The notes under the pieces: generated by a model
What the model was told of the DNA's origin: nothing
Database searches by the model: none
Seen by the model: only the letters and a program-made list of their open reading frames with translations
NCBI GenBank assembly: GCA_905221605.1
Contig: CAJNDS010001113.1
Coordinates: 1,095,163-1,159,162, forward strand
Direction: 5' to 3'
DNA length: 64,000 nucleotides
Origin: Symbiodinium natans
Lineage: Eukaryota > Sar > Dinophyceae > Suessiales > Symbiodiniaceae
In this document: positions 1 through 11,461 of the stretch, piece by piece
Numbering within the stretch: position 1 is the first letter of the stretch
Layout of the letters: each line of letters starts with the position of its first letter
Made by a program: the position numbers and the translations under genes

Positions 1-3000
1 GCGCACGCTGCTGCTTCGGACCAGCCCCCCCGTGCGCTCACCACGACGCTGCCCAAAGTTACTGGAACAAGGGCAGGGGCGCAGCCAACGAGAGCCGGTT
101 GCACGGGCGCAAATTCGGGGCCAAAAAACGGGGCCGTCTCGCGGCCCCAAAAATGGGGCCGCGAAATGGGCCCAGAGTTCCTGCAGTACAACTTGGAACT
201 AAATACGGGGGTTGTGAAACCGCGACCCCAAAATTGAGTCCGCCTGGCGGCCCCAATTTTGGGGCCGCGAATTCTTCTATTTTTAGGCTCAATCTCGCGC
301 TTTTTACTCGGGGCCCACAGACAAGCGCTCAAAGCGGAAAACTGAGAACCACGACCTCCGCAGGCAGCTTTCTTGTGGAAGTGAGCGATCTGGTCAACAT
401 GAGAGAAACGTGCACAGGGGAGGCCCACGCACGCGAAGCCAGAATTGTTGAGATTTTTCGACCCCAGATTTGGACTCGCGCAAACTGGCAACTTTTGCAA
501 ACATGTGTACGCGATATTGCAAGGCCTCTGAGGCCTCACCCTGCGGGGTTCGAGGCCTTCCGAGGCCTCCCGAGGCCTCACTCATGGGGTTTCGAGGCCT
601 TCCGAGGCCTCCCGAGGCCTCACTCATGGGGTTTCGAGGCCTTTCGAGGCCTCGCGAGGCCTCCACAAAATCCCAAAACCCCTTTAGCTTGAAAGATTAC
701 GAGGCCTCGGGGACCGGGGCTTATAATACTATTAAAGGGGTCCCCGCAAGGCCTCGAGCCCGGACGAACCCTGGTTGTCTCTCTTCTTTCCCGTGAAAAG
801 AATTTTAAGCCGCAGCTGGCTCCAAGTCCTCTTCATTCTCACTCTATTCAAAACATCACGACGGACCTCGAAGGGGCCTCGACCGCTTAAGATGATCCTG
901 CAAAAGCTATTCTTGCTGCCGCAAGCTTTAACTTCAGACTTCTCGACGGGCCTCAAATAAGTCCTCGATGATCCTGAGCTTTCAAAGATTTCGACGGGCA
1001 CGCGAAAGTCCTGAGAGAAGTACTCTGCGTGACATTGCAAGCTGATGTCGGTCTCCAGCGGGCAAGCAAACAAAATCACGCCCTGTTCAACTGGAGGAGG
1101 CCTCGGACCGGCCTCCAAAGGCTTGGAAGCCTTCAGCAAAGTCTGAGGCTCGAAGATGATGTTGCGTAAGCCAAGTGAACGCTCCCAACCATTTAAACCT
1201 CAACGTGCACTTCAATGGAGAAGACGAACTGACGTTCACAAGGCTTTCGCTGGCATCGGCCTTTCCCTATATCTTCTTCTTCGTTGGGCGCGTGGCAACT
1301 TAAGCTCCGGGCAGGCGCAACACGCTTAAATACCTCCACCGTCCAAACCCAAGCCCGCCACAAGTTCTGATTTCTGCAATGTCTAGCAGGCGACCTCTGC
1401 GCAACCACAGAAAACGTTGAAGCCACGTTGGTCAACTTCCCAGAGCTTGAAGCGTGACTCCTTTCCAAAAACAACAACGACCTGCAGCTCAGCGCCAGGA
1501 CGAAGCCCAAGTTACGGGGCTGTCGGGCGACCCCACTTTCAAGCCCGCAAAACACAAGCAATTCTGGCTTCGCCAGCATGGGCCTCCGCAGTTGCAGTTC
1601 TGCCTCACTGCAACATTATAAAGACGCGCACGCTGCTTCTTCGGACCAGCCCCCCCGTGCGCTCACCACGACGCTGCCCAAAGTTACTGGAACAAGGGCA
1701 GGGGCGCAGCCAACGAGAGCCGGTTGCACGGGCGCAAATTCGGGGCCAAAAAACGGGGCCGTCTCGCGGCCCCAAAAATGGGGCCGCGAAATGGGCCCAG
1801 TTCCTGCAGTACAACTTGGAACTAAATACGGGGGTTGTGAAACCGCGACCCCAAAATTGAGTCCGCCTGGCGGCGCCAATTTTGGGGCCGCGAATTCTTC
1901 TATTTTTAGGCTCAATCTCGCGCTCTTTACTCGGGGCCCACAGACAAGCGCTCAAAGCGGAAAACTGAGAACCACGACCTCCGCAGGCAGCTTTCTTGTG
2001 GAAGTGAGCGATCTGGTCAACATGAGAGAAACGTGCACAGGGGAGGCCCACGCACGCGAAGAATTGTTGAGATTTTTCGACCCCAGATTTGGACTCGCGC
2101 AAACTGGCAACTTTTGCAAACATGTGTACGCGATATTGCAAGGCCTCTGAGGCCTCACCCTGCGGGGTTCGAGGCCTTCCGAGGCCTCCCGAGGCCTCAC
2201 TCATGGGGTTTTCGAGGCCTTCCGAGGCCTCCCGAGGCCTCACTCATGGGGTTTCGAGGCCTTTTGAGGCCTCGCGAGGCCTCCACAAAATCCCAAAACC
2301 CTTTAGCTTGAAAGATTACGAGGCCTCGGGGACCAGGGCTTATAATTCTATTAAAGGGGTCCCCACAAGGCCTCGAGCCCGGACGAACCCTGGTTGTCTC
2401 TCTTCTTTCCCATGAAAAGAATTTTAAAGCTGGCTTCCTTTCATTCTCACTCTATTCAAAACATCACGACGGACCTCGAAGGGGCCTCGACCGCTTAAGA
2501 TGATCCTGCAAAAGCTATTCTTGCTGCCGCAAGCTTTAACTTCAGACTTCTCGACGGGCCTCAAATAAGTCCTCGATGATCCTGAGCTTTCAAAGATTTC
2601 GACGGGCACGCGAAAGTCCTGAGAGAAGTACTCTGCGTGACATTGCAAGCTGATGTCGGTCTCCAGCGGGCAAGCAAACAAAATCACGCCCTGTTCAACT
2701 GGAGGAGGCCTCGGACCGGCCTCCAAAGGCTTGGAAGCCTTCAGCAAAGTCTGAGGCTCGAAGATGATGTTGCGTGTAAGCCAAGTGAACGCTCCCAACC
2801 ATTTAAACCTCAACGTGCACTTCAATGGAGAAGACGAACTGACGTTCACAAGGCTTTCGCTGGCATCGGCCTTTCCCTATATCTTCTTCTTCGTTGGGCG
2901 CGTGGCAACTTAAGCTCCGGGCAGGCGCAACACGCTTAAATACCTCCACCGTCCAAACCCAAGCCCGCCACAAGTTCTGATTTCTGCAATGTCTAGCAGG

Positions 3001-6000
3001 CGACCTCTCTCTGCGCAACCACAGAAAACGTTGAAGCCACGTTGGTCAACTTCCCAGAGCTTGAAGCGTGACTCCTTTCCAAAAACAACAACGACCTGCA
3101 GCTCAGCGCCAGGACGAAGCCCAAGTTACGGGGCTGTCGGGCGACCCCACTTTCAAGCCCGCAAAACACAAGCAATTCTGGCTTCGCCAGCATGGGCCTC
3201 CGCAGTTGCAGTTCTGCCTCACTGCAACATTATAAAGACGCGCACGCTGCTTCTTCGGACCAGCCCCCCCGTGCGCTCACCACGACGCTGCCCAAAGTTA
3301 CTGGAACAAGGGCAGGGGCGCAGCCAACGAGAGCCGGTTGCACGGGCGCAAATTCGGGGCCAAAAAACGGGGCCGTCTCGCGGCCCCAAAAATGGGGCCG
3401 CGAAATGGGCCCAGTTCCTGCAGTACAACTTGGAACTAAATACGGGGGTTGTGAAACCGCGACCCCAAAATTGAGTCCGCCTGGCGGCCCCAATTTTGGG
3501 GCCGCGAATTCTTCTATTTTTAGGCTCAATCTCGCGCTTTTTACTCGGGGCCCACAGACAAGCGCTCAAAGCGGAAAACTGAGAACCACGACCTCCGCAG
3601 GCAGCTTTCTTGTGGAAGTGAGCGATCTGGTCAACATGAGAGAAACGTGCACAGGGGAGGCCCACGCACGCGAAGCCAGAATTGTTGAGATTTTTCGACC
3701 CCAGATTTGGACTCGCGCAAACTGGCAACTTTTGCAAACATGTGTACGCGATATTGCAAGGCCTCTGAGGCCTCACCCTGCGGAGTTCGAGGCCTTCCGA
3801 GGCCTCCCGAGGCCTCACTCATGGGGCTTCGAGGCCTTCCGAGGCCTCCCGAGGCCTCACTCATGGGGTTTCGAGGCCTTTCGAGGCCTCGCGAGGCCTC
3901 CACAACATCCCAAAACCCCTTTAGCTTGAAAGATTACGAGGCCTCGGGGACCGGGGCTTATAATACTATTAAAGGGGTCCCCGCAAGGCCTCGAGCCCGG
4001 ACGAACCCTGGTTGTCTCTCTTCTTTCCCGTGAAAAGAATTTTAAGCCGCAGCTGGCTCCAAGTCCTCTTCATTCTCACTCTATTCAAAACATCACGACG
4101 GACCTCGAAGGGGCCTCGACCGCTTAAGATGATCCTGCAAAAGCTATTCTTGCTGCCGCAAGCTTTAACTTCAGACTTCTCGACGGGCCTCAAATAAGTC
4201 CTCGATGATCCTGAGCTTTCAAAGATTTCGACGGGCACGCGAAAGTCCTGAGAGAAGTACTCTGCGTGACATTTCAAGCTGATGTCGGTCTCCAGCGGGC
4301 AAGCAAACAAAATCACGCCCTGTTCAACTGGAGGAGGCCTCGGACCGGCCTCCAAAGGCTTGGAAGCCTTCAGCAAAGTCTGAGGCTCGAAGATGATGTT
4401 GCGTGTAAGCCAAGTGAACGCTCCCAACCATTTAAACCTCAACGTGCACTTCAATGGAGAAGACGAACTGACGTTCACAAGGCTTTCGCTGGCATCGGCC
4501 TTTCCCTATATCTTCTTCTTCGTTGGGCGCGTGGCAACTTAAGCTCCGGGCAGGCGCAACACGCTTAAATACCTCCACCGTCCAAACCCACGCCCGCCAC
4601 AAGTTCTGATTTCTGCAATGTCTAGCAGGCGACCTCTGCGCAACCACAGAAAACGTTGAAGCCACGTTGGTCAACTTCCCAGAGCTTGAAGCGTGACTCC
4701 TTTCCAAAAACAACAACGACCTGCAGCTCAGCACCAGGACGAAGCCCAAGTTACGGGGCTGTCGGGCGACCCCACTTTCAAGCCCGCAAAACACAAGCAA
4801 TTCTGGCTTCGCCAGCATGGGCCTCCGCAGTTGCAGTTCTGCCTCACTGCAACATTATAAAGACGCGCACGCTGCTTCTTCGGACCAGCCCCCCCGTGCG
4901 CTCACCACGACGCTGCCCAAAGTTACTGGAACAAGGGCAGGGGCGCAGCCAACGAGAGCCGGTTGCACGGGCGCAAATTCGGGGCCAAAAAACGGGGCCG
5001 TCTCGCGGCCCCAAAAATGGGGCCGCGAAATGGGCCCAGTTCCTGCAGTACAACTTGGAACTAAATACGGGGGTTGTGAAACCGCGACCCCAAAATTGAG
5101 TCCGCCTGGCGGCCCCAATTTTGGGGCCGCGAATTCTTCTATTTTTAGGCTCAATCTCGCGCTTTTTACTCGGGGCCCACAGACAAGCGCTCAAAGCGGA
5201 AAACTGAGAACCACGACCTCCGCAGGCAGCTTTCTTGTGGAAGTGAGCGATCTGGTCAACATGAGAGAAACGTGCACAGGGGAGGCCCACGCACGCGAAG
5301 CCAGAATTGTTGAGATTTTTCGACCCCAGATTTGGACTCGCGCAAACTGGCAACTTTTGCAAACATGTGTACGCGATATTGCAAGGCCTCTGAGGCCTCA
5401 CCCTGCGGGGTTCGAGGCCTTCCGAGGCCTCCCGAGGCCTCACTCATGGGGCCTTCCGAGGCCTCCCGAGGCCTCACTCATGGGGTTTCGAGGCCTTTCG
5501 AGGCCTCGCGAGGCCTCCACAAAATCCCAAAACCCCTTTAGCTTGAAAGATTACGAGGCCTCGGGGACCGGGGCTTATAATACTATTAAAGGGGTCCCCG
5601 CAAGGCCTCGAGCCCGGACGAACCCTGGTTGTCTCTCTTCTTTCCCGTGAAAAGAATTTTAAGCCGCAGCTGGCTCCAAGTCCTCTTCATTCTCACTCTA
5701 TTCAAAACATCACGACGGACCTCGAAGGGGCCTCGACCGCTTAAGATGATCCTGCAAAAGCTATTCTTGCTGCCGCAAGCTTTAACTTCAGACTTCTCGA
5801 CGGGCCTCAAATAAGTCCTCGATGATCCTGAGCTTTCAAAGATTTCGACGGGCACGCGAAAGTCCTGAGAGAAGTACTCTGCGTGACATTGCAAGCTGAT
5901 GTCGGTCTCCAGCGGGCAAGCAAACAAAATCACGCCCTGTTCAACTGGAGGAGGCCTCGGACCGGCCTCCAAAGGCTTGGAAGCCTTCAGCAAAGTCTGA

Positions 6001-8074
6001 GGCTCGAAGATGATGTTGCGTGTAAGCCAAGTGAACGCTCCCAACCATTTAAACCTCAACGTGCACTTCAATGGAGAAGACGAACTGACGTTCACAAGGC
6101 TTTCGCTGGCATCGGCCTTTCCCTATATCTTCTTCTTCGTTGGGCGCGTGGCAACTTAAGCTCCGGGCAGGCGCAACACGCTTAAATACCTCCACCGTCC
6201 AAACCCACGCCCGCCACAAGTTCTGATTTCTGCAATGTCTAGCAGGCGACCTCTGCGCAACCACAGAAAACGTTGAAGCCACGTTGGTCAACTTCCCAGA
6301 GCTTGAAGCGTGACTCCTTTCCAAAAACAACAACGACCTGCAGCTCAGCACCAGGACGAAGCCCAAGTTACGGGGCTGTCGGGCGACCCCACTTTCAAGC
6401 CCGCAAAACACAAGCAATTCTGGCTTCGCCAGCATGGGCCTCCGCAGTTGCAGTTCTGCCTCACTGCAACATTATAAAGACGCGCACGCTGCTTCTTCGG
6501 ACCAGCCCCCCCGTGCGCTCACCACGACGCTGCCCAAAGTTACTGGAACAAGGGCAGGGGCGCAGCCAACGAGAGCCGGTTGCACGGGCGCAAATTCGGG
6601 GCCAAAAAACGGGGCCGTCTCGCGGCCCCAAAAATGGGGCCGCGAAATGGGCCCAGTTCCTGCAGTACAACTTGGAACTAAATACGGGGGTTGTGAAACC
6701 GCGACCCCAAAATTGAGTCCGCCTGGCGGCCCCAATTTTGGGGCCGCGAATTCTTCCATTTTTAGGCTCAATCTCGCGCTTTATACTCGGGGCCCCACAG
6801 ACAAGCGCTCAAAGCGGAAAACTGAGAACCACGACCTCCGCAAGCAGCTTTCTTGTGGAAGTGAGCGATCTGGTCAACATGAGAGAAACGTGCACAGGGG
6901 AGGCCCACGCACGCGAAGCCAGAATTGTTGAGATTTTTCGACCCCAGATTTGGACTCGCGCAAACTGGCAACTTTTGCAAACATGTGTACGCGATATTGC
7001 AAGGCCTCTGAGGCCTCACCCTGCGGAGTTCGAGGCCTTCCGAGGCCTCCCGAGGCCTCACTCATGGGGCTTCGAGGCCTTCCGAGGCCTCCCGAGGCCT
7101 CACTCATGGGGTTTCGAGGCCTTTCGAGGCCTCGCGAGGCCTCCACAACATCCCAAAACCCCTTTAGCTTGAAAGATTACGAGGCCTCGGGGACCGGGGC
7201 TTATAATACTATTAAAGGGGTCCCCGCAAGGCCTCGAGCCCGGACGAACCCTGGCTGCCTCTCTTCTTTCACGTGAAAAGAATTTTAAGCCGCAGCTGGC
7301 TCCAAGTCCTCTTCATTCTCACTCTATTCAAAACATCACGACGGACCTCGAAGGGGGGTTGACCGCTTAAGATGATCCTGCAAAAGCTATTCTTGCTGCC
7401 GCAAGCTTTAACTTCAGACTTCTCGACGGGCCTCAAATAAGTCCTCGATGATCCTGAGCTTTCAAGATTTCGACGGGCATGCGAAAGTCCTGAGAGAAGC
7501 CCTCTGCGTGACATTGCAAGCTGATGTCGGTCTCCAGCGGGCAAGCAAAACAAAATCACGCCCTGTTCAACTGGAGGAGGCCTCGGACCGGCCTCCAAAG
7601 GCTTGGAAGCCTTCAGCAAAGTCTGAGGCTCGAAGATGATGTTGCGTGTAAGCCAAGTGAACGCTCCCAAACCATTTAAACCTCAACGTGCACTTCAATG
7701 GAGAAGACGAACTGACGTTCACAAGGCTTTCGCTGGCATCGGCCTTTCCCTATATCTTCTTCTTCGTTGGGCGCGTGGCAACTTAAGCTCCGGGCAGGCG
7801 CAACACGCTTAAATACCTCCACCGTCCAAACCCACGCCCGCCACAAGTTCTGATTTCTGCAATGTCTAGCAGGCGACCTCTGCGCAACCACAGAAAACGT
7901 TGAAGCCACGTTGGTCAACTTCTCAGAGCTTGAAGCGTGACTCCTTTCCAAAAACAACAACGACCTGCAGCTTAGCACCAGGACGAAGCCCAAGTTACGG
8001 GGCTGTCGGGCGGCCCCACTTTCAAGCCCGCAAAACACAAGCAATTCTGGCTTCGCCAGCATGGGCCTCCGCAG
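1..8074. repeat. ~1.62 kb satellite, five tandem copies
   Basis: The same ~1.62 kb unit recurs head to tail. Using the first bases of the window as phase, copies begin at 1, 1626, 3240, 4865 and 6482 (spacing 1625, 1614, 1625, 1617), and the last stops at about 8074. Copies differ by scattered substitutions and small indels only; copy 2 lacks about 15 bases near 2430 and copy 4 lost part of its GAGGCCT tract. Each unit holds GGCCCC/GGGGCC inverted repeats, a tract of GAGGCCT repeats, and a GGGGACC...GGTCCCC hairpin around an AT-rich core. Long open frames occur on both strands, but indels break them differently in each copy, so I read this as satellite DNA rather than a gene array. The array may extend left of the window. 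Confidence 0.93.
527..663. repeat. GAGGCCT-rich subrepeat inside the satellite unit
   Basis: A tract built from GAGGCCT and CGAGGCCTTC with two ~40-base direct repeats ending in CACTCATGGGGTTT. The equivalent tract recurs in copies 2-5 (about 2140-2283, 3758-3900, 5383-5518, 7007-7143). It varies in length between units, as expected from slippage, and is short by part of one subrepeat in copy 4. No function is visible. Confidence 0.8.
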
Positions 8075-9246
8075 CTTGGCCGGTGAGGGTTGAGAGTTCA
8101 ATAACGGGCCACATCACGCTTGGCCACCTACCGATGGGGAGGTAGTCATGTATGGCTGCTTTGACGCAAGCAGAGATGTACACCCAAGCAGGCAGGGAAC
8201 CCCGCAGCACCCAAGCACAGGCAAGAATGGCTCGTGAAGGCCAGGTTGTCTACAGGTGATCGATGGCACATTGCCAGGGAAGTGGAAACCTGATCTCCGC
8301 GTAAAATCCATCTTTATGAAAAAAGGTGTTAGATCCGGAACTGGGTGCTGGCTGTTGCGCCGCAGGAAGTTGCCTCCCTTTGCCACTTTGGTGCGAGGCT
8401 TTGCACAAGGCGGCCTTAAAGCCTTGCGCCCTTCCGGGTTCTTCCAAATCAACTTGCTCAGCGCGGCGGAGGTGCTTATTCGGTGCTTTGAGAGTAGGGT
8501 CGAACGTTGCTTGGTGGAAGTGCTGTGCAGCTGTGCTGTTCGAGTTGACTTTTAGGATTAAGAGCTTCTAAGTGCTAAATAAACTGAAGAAACACTCGGA
8601 AAGCGCAACAAAGCAATGAACTTTTTCTACAGCTGCCCCACAATGCACGAATGGACTCTATACCACAAAGCTAAGAAGCGAGAAGGCAAAGGTGATCGCC
8701 AAAACCAAGCTTAATTGGTGACAAAGCGATCCAAAGGATGAATAGCAACAAGCCTGATGAGCAACTTCGCAAAGCTTTGATCTCTTTATTCAAGGCGTTC
8801 CTCTGCGTTTTAAGGGCTTGCCTTAATCCGCTCCAGCTTTTTCCGTCCTTCTCGACCTGCTTTTCATTCTTACTAGCTTGGATTTTGCCCTTTGGCCGAG
8901 CATTGCTAGACAGACGCTCCTCCATCAGATCCCGGTGTTTAAAGACCTTGGCGATCACGTCGCTTTAAGCCGTTGAGTGATCCATCAAACTCCTTGTGCT
9001 GCTGTTCGACTGGCAACTGTTCGCGAGCACGAATCTTTCCATCTGCTCTTCCGACAGCGGAAACTCCTTTAGGCTGCAACCAGTTCGAAGTTGCTTGCGT
9101 AGGTCACAAAGCTTTTTTTTTTTGATGGATGTTGCCGCCGCTGAAGTTAGGAGCTAGGGTGGGCAAGGAAGCTAGAGTTAGCAAAACGTCTCCAAGAAGA
9201 TTAAGATTTAGGACCTTGAATCCTAGGACTTTCTCCCTCCTACTCG
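8075..9246. other. Non-coding stretch with possible gene debris
   Basis: The satellite ends abruptly at about 8074 and unique DNA begins. No convincing intact gene is present. On the minus strand a lysine-rich, protein-like stretch (about 8958-8700) follows, in another frame, a second protein-like stretch (about 9105-8960) that contains SLKEFPLSEEQMERFVLANS. The two could be a decayed gene, but the frames are broken and no family is recognised. A 13-base T run lies near 9112. Confidence 0.35.
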
Positions 9247-9300
9247 GACCGGTGGTGACCGGTAGTGACCGGTAGTGACCGGTAGTGACCGGTAGTGACC
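9247..9300. repeat. 10-bp tandem repeat with ACCGGT core
   Basis: Five consecutive copies of a 10-base unit reading GGTAGTGACC, the first with one change. Each junction creates the palindrome ACCGGT. It lies about 130 bases upstream of the lysine-rich ORF. It could be a microsatellite or a cluster of binding sites; the sequence does not decide. Confidence 0.85.
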
Positions 9301-9429
9301 CTTTGTGCTGGTTCTCTGCGTTTTGTCTCAGCTGGCCGCGGGGCTTCGATAGCTGGGACCCTTGAGTATCTGCAGGGGAGTGCTCGCATTTAGGCTTTGG
9401 GTTTTACTGCAGCAAGTGCTCACTTCAAG

Positions 9430-10116
9430 ATGCTGAAGGCATTTTGCCCTAGCATTTGCAGATTGCTTGATCTAGGATCTCCTCCGGAGCTGAGCTTCAT
9501 GGCAAAGCGTGAGAGCACCCAGGGTGAGCGACCGCGCTGTACGTCAACAAGTTGGAATCCCGAAAACGGGCCCGCCGTGACGAGGCGCAGCAAGAAGGTC
9601 GGCCAAATCCGACCTTACAAGCGTGCGAGGCATCAAGAAACCTTGGATCGCATCTCGTCGGATGGAGCTCTCACCAGGGATTGCGTGAAGAATGCCGAGG
9701 GTTGTATTTTGGGCGCCATCTCGACGGTGAAGGATATGATCGACAGCAAGTCACAACAGTCAAGCTCCACTGCCAAGAAAGCAGCGGCCAAGAAAGCAGT
9801 CGCAAAGAAAGCACAAAGAAACGCGTTGCCAAGAAGGCAGTCACAAAGAAAGCGACAAAGAAACGGGTGGCCAAGAAAGCAGCGGGGGAAAAAAACCCAG
9901 GTGGACTCCAAGCGCGAGTCGGAGATCAACGAGTTCAACAGCCGCGAGTCGGAGATCAACGAGTTCAACAGCGAGTTCAACAAGGAACACGAAAGGGTGA
10001 CCGACGAATGGAAGGAGTTCGTGCAGCAGAATCCCCACATTCCCAGGCACGAGCACGTGGAGCGCTACACGGCACTCATGAGCGCGCTGATGGCGAGGTG
10101 GGGGAGATCTTTTTAG
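9430..10116 (+). CDS. Lysine-rich, histone-H1-like/coiled-coil protein, basic tract frameshifted
   Basis: An open frame of about 228 residues from the ATG at 9430; a second ATG at 9499 (MAKRESTQGERPR) is an equally good start. The N-terminal half is basic. A KKA-type tract begins in frame near 9768 (AKKAAAKKAVAKKA). At about 9813 it continues in a different frame as TKKRVAKKAVTKKATKKR, and returns to the first frame near 9892 at a run of seven A. The rest is a charged, probably helical segment with a repeated RESEINEFNS, ending ALMARWGRSF. KKA repeats resemble the C-terminal tails of histone H1 and of DNA-condensing proteins of dinoflagellates and large DNA viruses. Two compensating indels (real or sequencing) are the simplest reading. 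Nuclear DNA binding is inferred from composition only. It may be a host gene or part of the nearby Polinton. Confidence 0.5.
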   Translation: MLKAFCPSICRLLDLGSPPELSFMAKRESTQGERPRCTSTSWNPENGPAVTRRSKKVGQIRPYKRARHQETLDRISSDGALTRDCVKNAEGCILGAISTVKDMIDSKSQQSSSTAKKAAAKKAVAKKAQRNALPRRQSQRKRQRNGWPRKQRGKKTQVDSKRESEINEFNSRESEINEFNSEFNKEHERVTDEWKEFVQQNPHIPRHEHVERYTALMSALMARWGRSF

Positions 10117-10824
10117 GAGTTTTGTACCATAGCAGTACGTGAGCCATGCCAAGATCCTTCGACAAAGTGCTGCTGGCAACAGACAGAGCCGAAGCCCTAC
10201 GTACAGAGGCTTTAGCATAAACTTTGCTGCAGACTGCGGACATGAGACGGCAAAATTGATTGTGTTTTTGGCTTTGCTTCTTGCAAAACTGTTTGAATGC
10301 ATGTTGTAAAAACTGATCGGAAGCTTGCGTCTGCGCTCCTTAGGTTTTGACTTCAACATCGCGGCGGGGCCTCTGAGCGCAAGCGTGCACGTGAGGTTCT
10401 CGCCCACTGTTATCTTGAGACGTGTCTTGAACTGGCACTTGGTATTAATGTAGGTGTGTAGGTCCGGAGCAGCAAGGCTGAGACGTACGTGTTAAGTCGC
10501 TTCGCCCAGGTCCTTCGTCTACATCGAGATCTGCTGCGCCAGGAGCTAAAGTGCTTTCATTAGGAGCGATTTTTGCGTCGACTAGATTTGTGGTGTGCTG
10601 AAGCATGTTGGAAAATCATACGCCAAAACAAACAAGTACAAAACATAAAAATACAAACATCAAATAAGCAAAATACGGTTTTAGCTACTACTCAAAAATA
10701 AGGCGTGACAGCGCATAACGTTCTTTTTCAGCAGAGAGCGTCGTCTTTCGAATGCAGCGCAACTGCTGTCCACGTGCGCTACAACTGTACCGCCATCAGG
10801 CAAAACTAGGACTGCTCTAGAAAC
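10117..10824. other. Non-coding stretch
   Basis: No supported gene. It is AT-rich between about 10600 and 10720 and lies between the lysine-rich ORF and the minus-strand ORF at 10825-11262. No terminal inverted repeat of a Polinton could be recognised here by eye. Confidence 0.5.
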
Positions 10825-11262
10825 CTAGCCCCGAACGGGCTCTCCAGCTGCCGTAGGAATTCTGACAGGATGGTTTCGTGGCTGATGGTTCCCAGTGCGG
10901 TTGTAGGAGATCTCGGTATGGAAGCCCTCGGCAGTGCACAAGTCAAGTCCTCGCTCGCTGACCAGACTCTTCAAGCGGAACACCGCGATCAGCTCGCCCT
11001 CCTTCGTCATCCTGTAAAGGAAGGACTTGGTGGGATCGAGCTTGAAGTTGTTTGTGACTCCTTGACGGTTCACGAATTTGAGCTTGTGCTTCCTCTGCTC
11101 CTTTGAAGTCATCTTGTCGTACTCCTCGAAGTATTGCTCGAAAAGATGGCTGGGGGTTAAAATCATACTCAGAGACTTGTATTCGTACGTCTCCTGCATG
11201 TACTGGAGCAACTCGGGACTGACCTCGCGGATCCTCTCTTCGGCTTTAGCCGTAGTCGACAT
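10825..11262 (-). CDS. Unknown 145-residue protein, probable Polinton cargo
   Basis: An ATG-initiated minus-strand frame of 145 residues beginning MSTTAKAEERIREVSPELL. The composition is that of a folded soluble protein, with charged helices early on (EEYDKMTSKEQRKHKLKF) and mixed strand-like segments later (FLYRMTKEGELIAVFRLKSL). The last ~25 residues are proline-rich and may follow a frameshift. No family is recognised. Its start codon overlaps the left target duplication of the copia insertion. Before that insertion it lay only about 50 bases from the integrase start, divergently arranged. That places it within, or at the edge of, the Polinton remnant; the assignment is by position only. 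Confidence 0.5.
   Translation of the reverse strand: MSTTAKAEERIREVSPELLQYMQETYEYKSLSMILTPSHLFEQYFEEYDKMTSKEQRKHKLKFVNRQGVTNNFKLDPTKSFLYRMTKEGELIAVFRLKSLVSERGLDLCTAEGFHTEISYNRTGNHQPRNHPVRIPTAAGEPVRG
11257..11261. repeat. Left target-site duplication (CGACA)
   Basis: The five bases before the left LTR, CGACA, are repeated exactly after the right LTR at 22092-22096. Five-base duplications are typical of Ty1/copia integration. The pair proves that both LTRs belong to one insertion. Confidence 0.93.
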
Positions 11263-11461
11263 GTTAAGTGTACAGCATGTATCCAGGTACAGTGAATGGG
11301 TGCAGTAGGAAAGACACCAAATGCCCTAAGGCATGTTGAGTCTGAGCAGAACGAGTTTGACACCGGAGGCTTAGGCTCAAGAGTCGAAAGCGAGAAAAGT
11401 TGTTTTGCCTTTAGAGCGTGGTAGGAAAAGTGAGCCATGATGTTTACCACGTTTTTCAACA
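11262..11461 (+). repeat. 5' LTR of the copia element
   Basis: A 200-bp repeat with 5-base terminal inverted repeats (TGTTA at the left, TAACA-like AACA at the right) that reads identically to 21892-22091. The polyprotein ATG at 11437 lies inside its last 25 bases, so the LTR supplies both transcription signals and the first eight codons. It contains GGCTCAAG, which matches the last eight bases of the dinoflagellate spliced leader, but no longer match. Confidence 0.95.

Noticed and set aside
548-558. GGTTCGAGGCC, a perfect match to a Pol III B box, in the satellite
   Set aside because: No A box or tRNA cloverleaf at the right distance; the match arises from the GAGGCCT repeat.
1605-5650. Long open frames (up to 277 codons) on both strands of the satellite, including a 169-codon minus-strand frame in copies 3 and 4
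   Set aside because: Indels between copies shift or break each frame. Frames overlap on opposite strands, and the GAGGCCT tract has no stops in several frames. No protein motif.
11362-11386. GGCTCAAG in the LTR as a spliced-leader remnant
   Set aside because: Only eight bases match and the preceding TTTT/CCAT is missing; the same octamer occurs elsewhere (about 48723).
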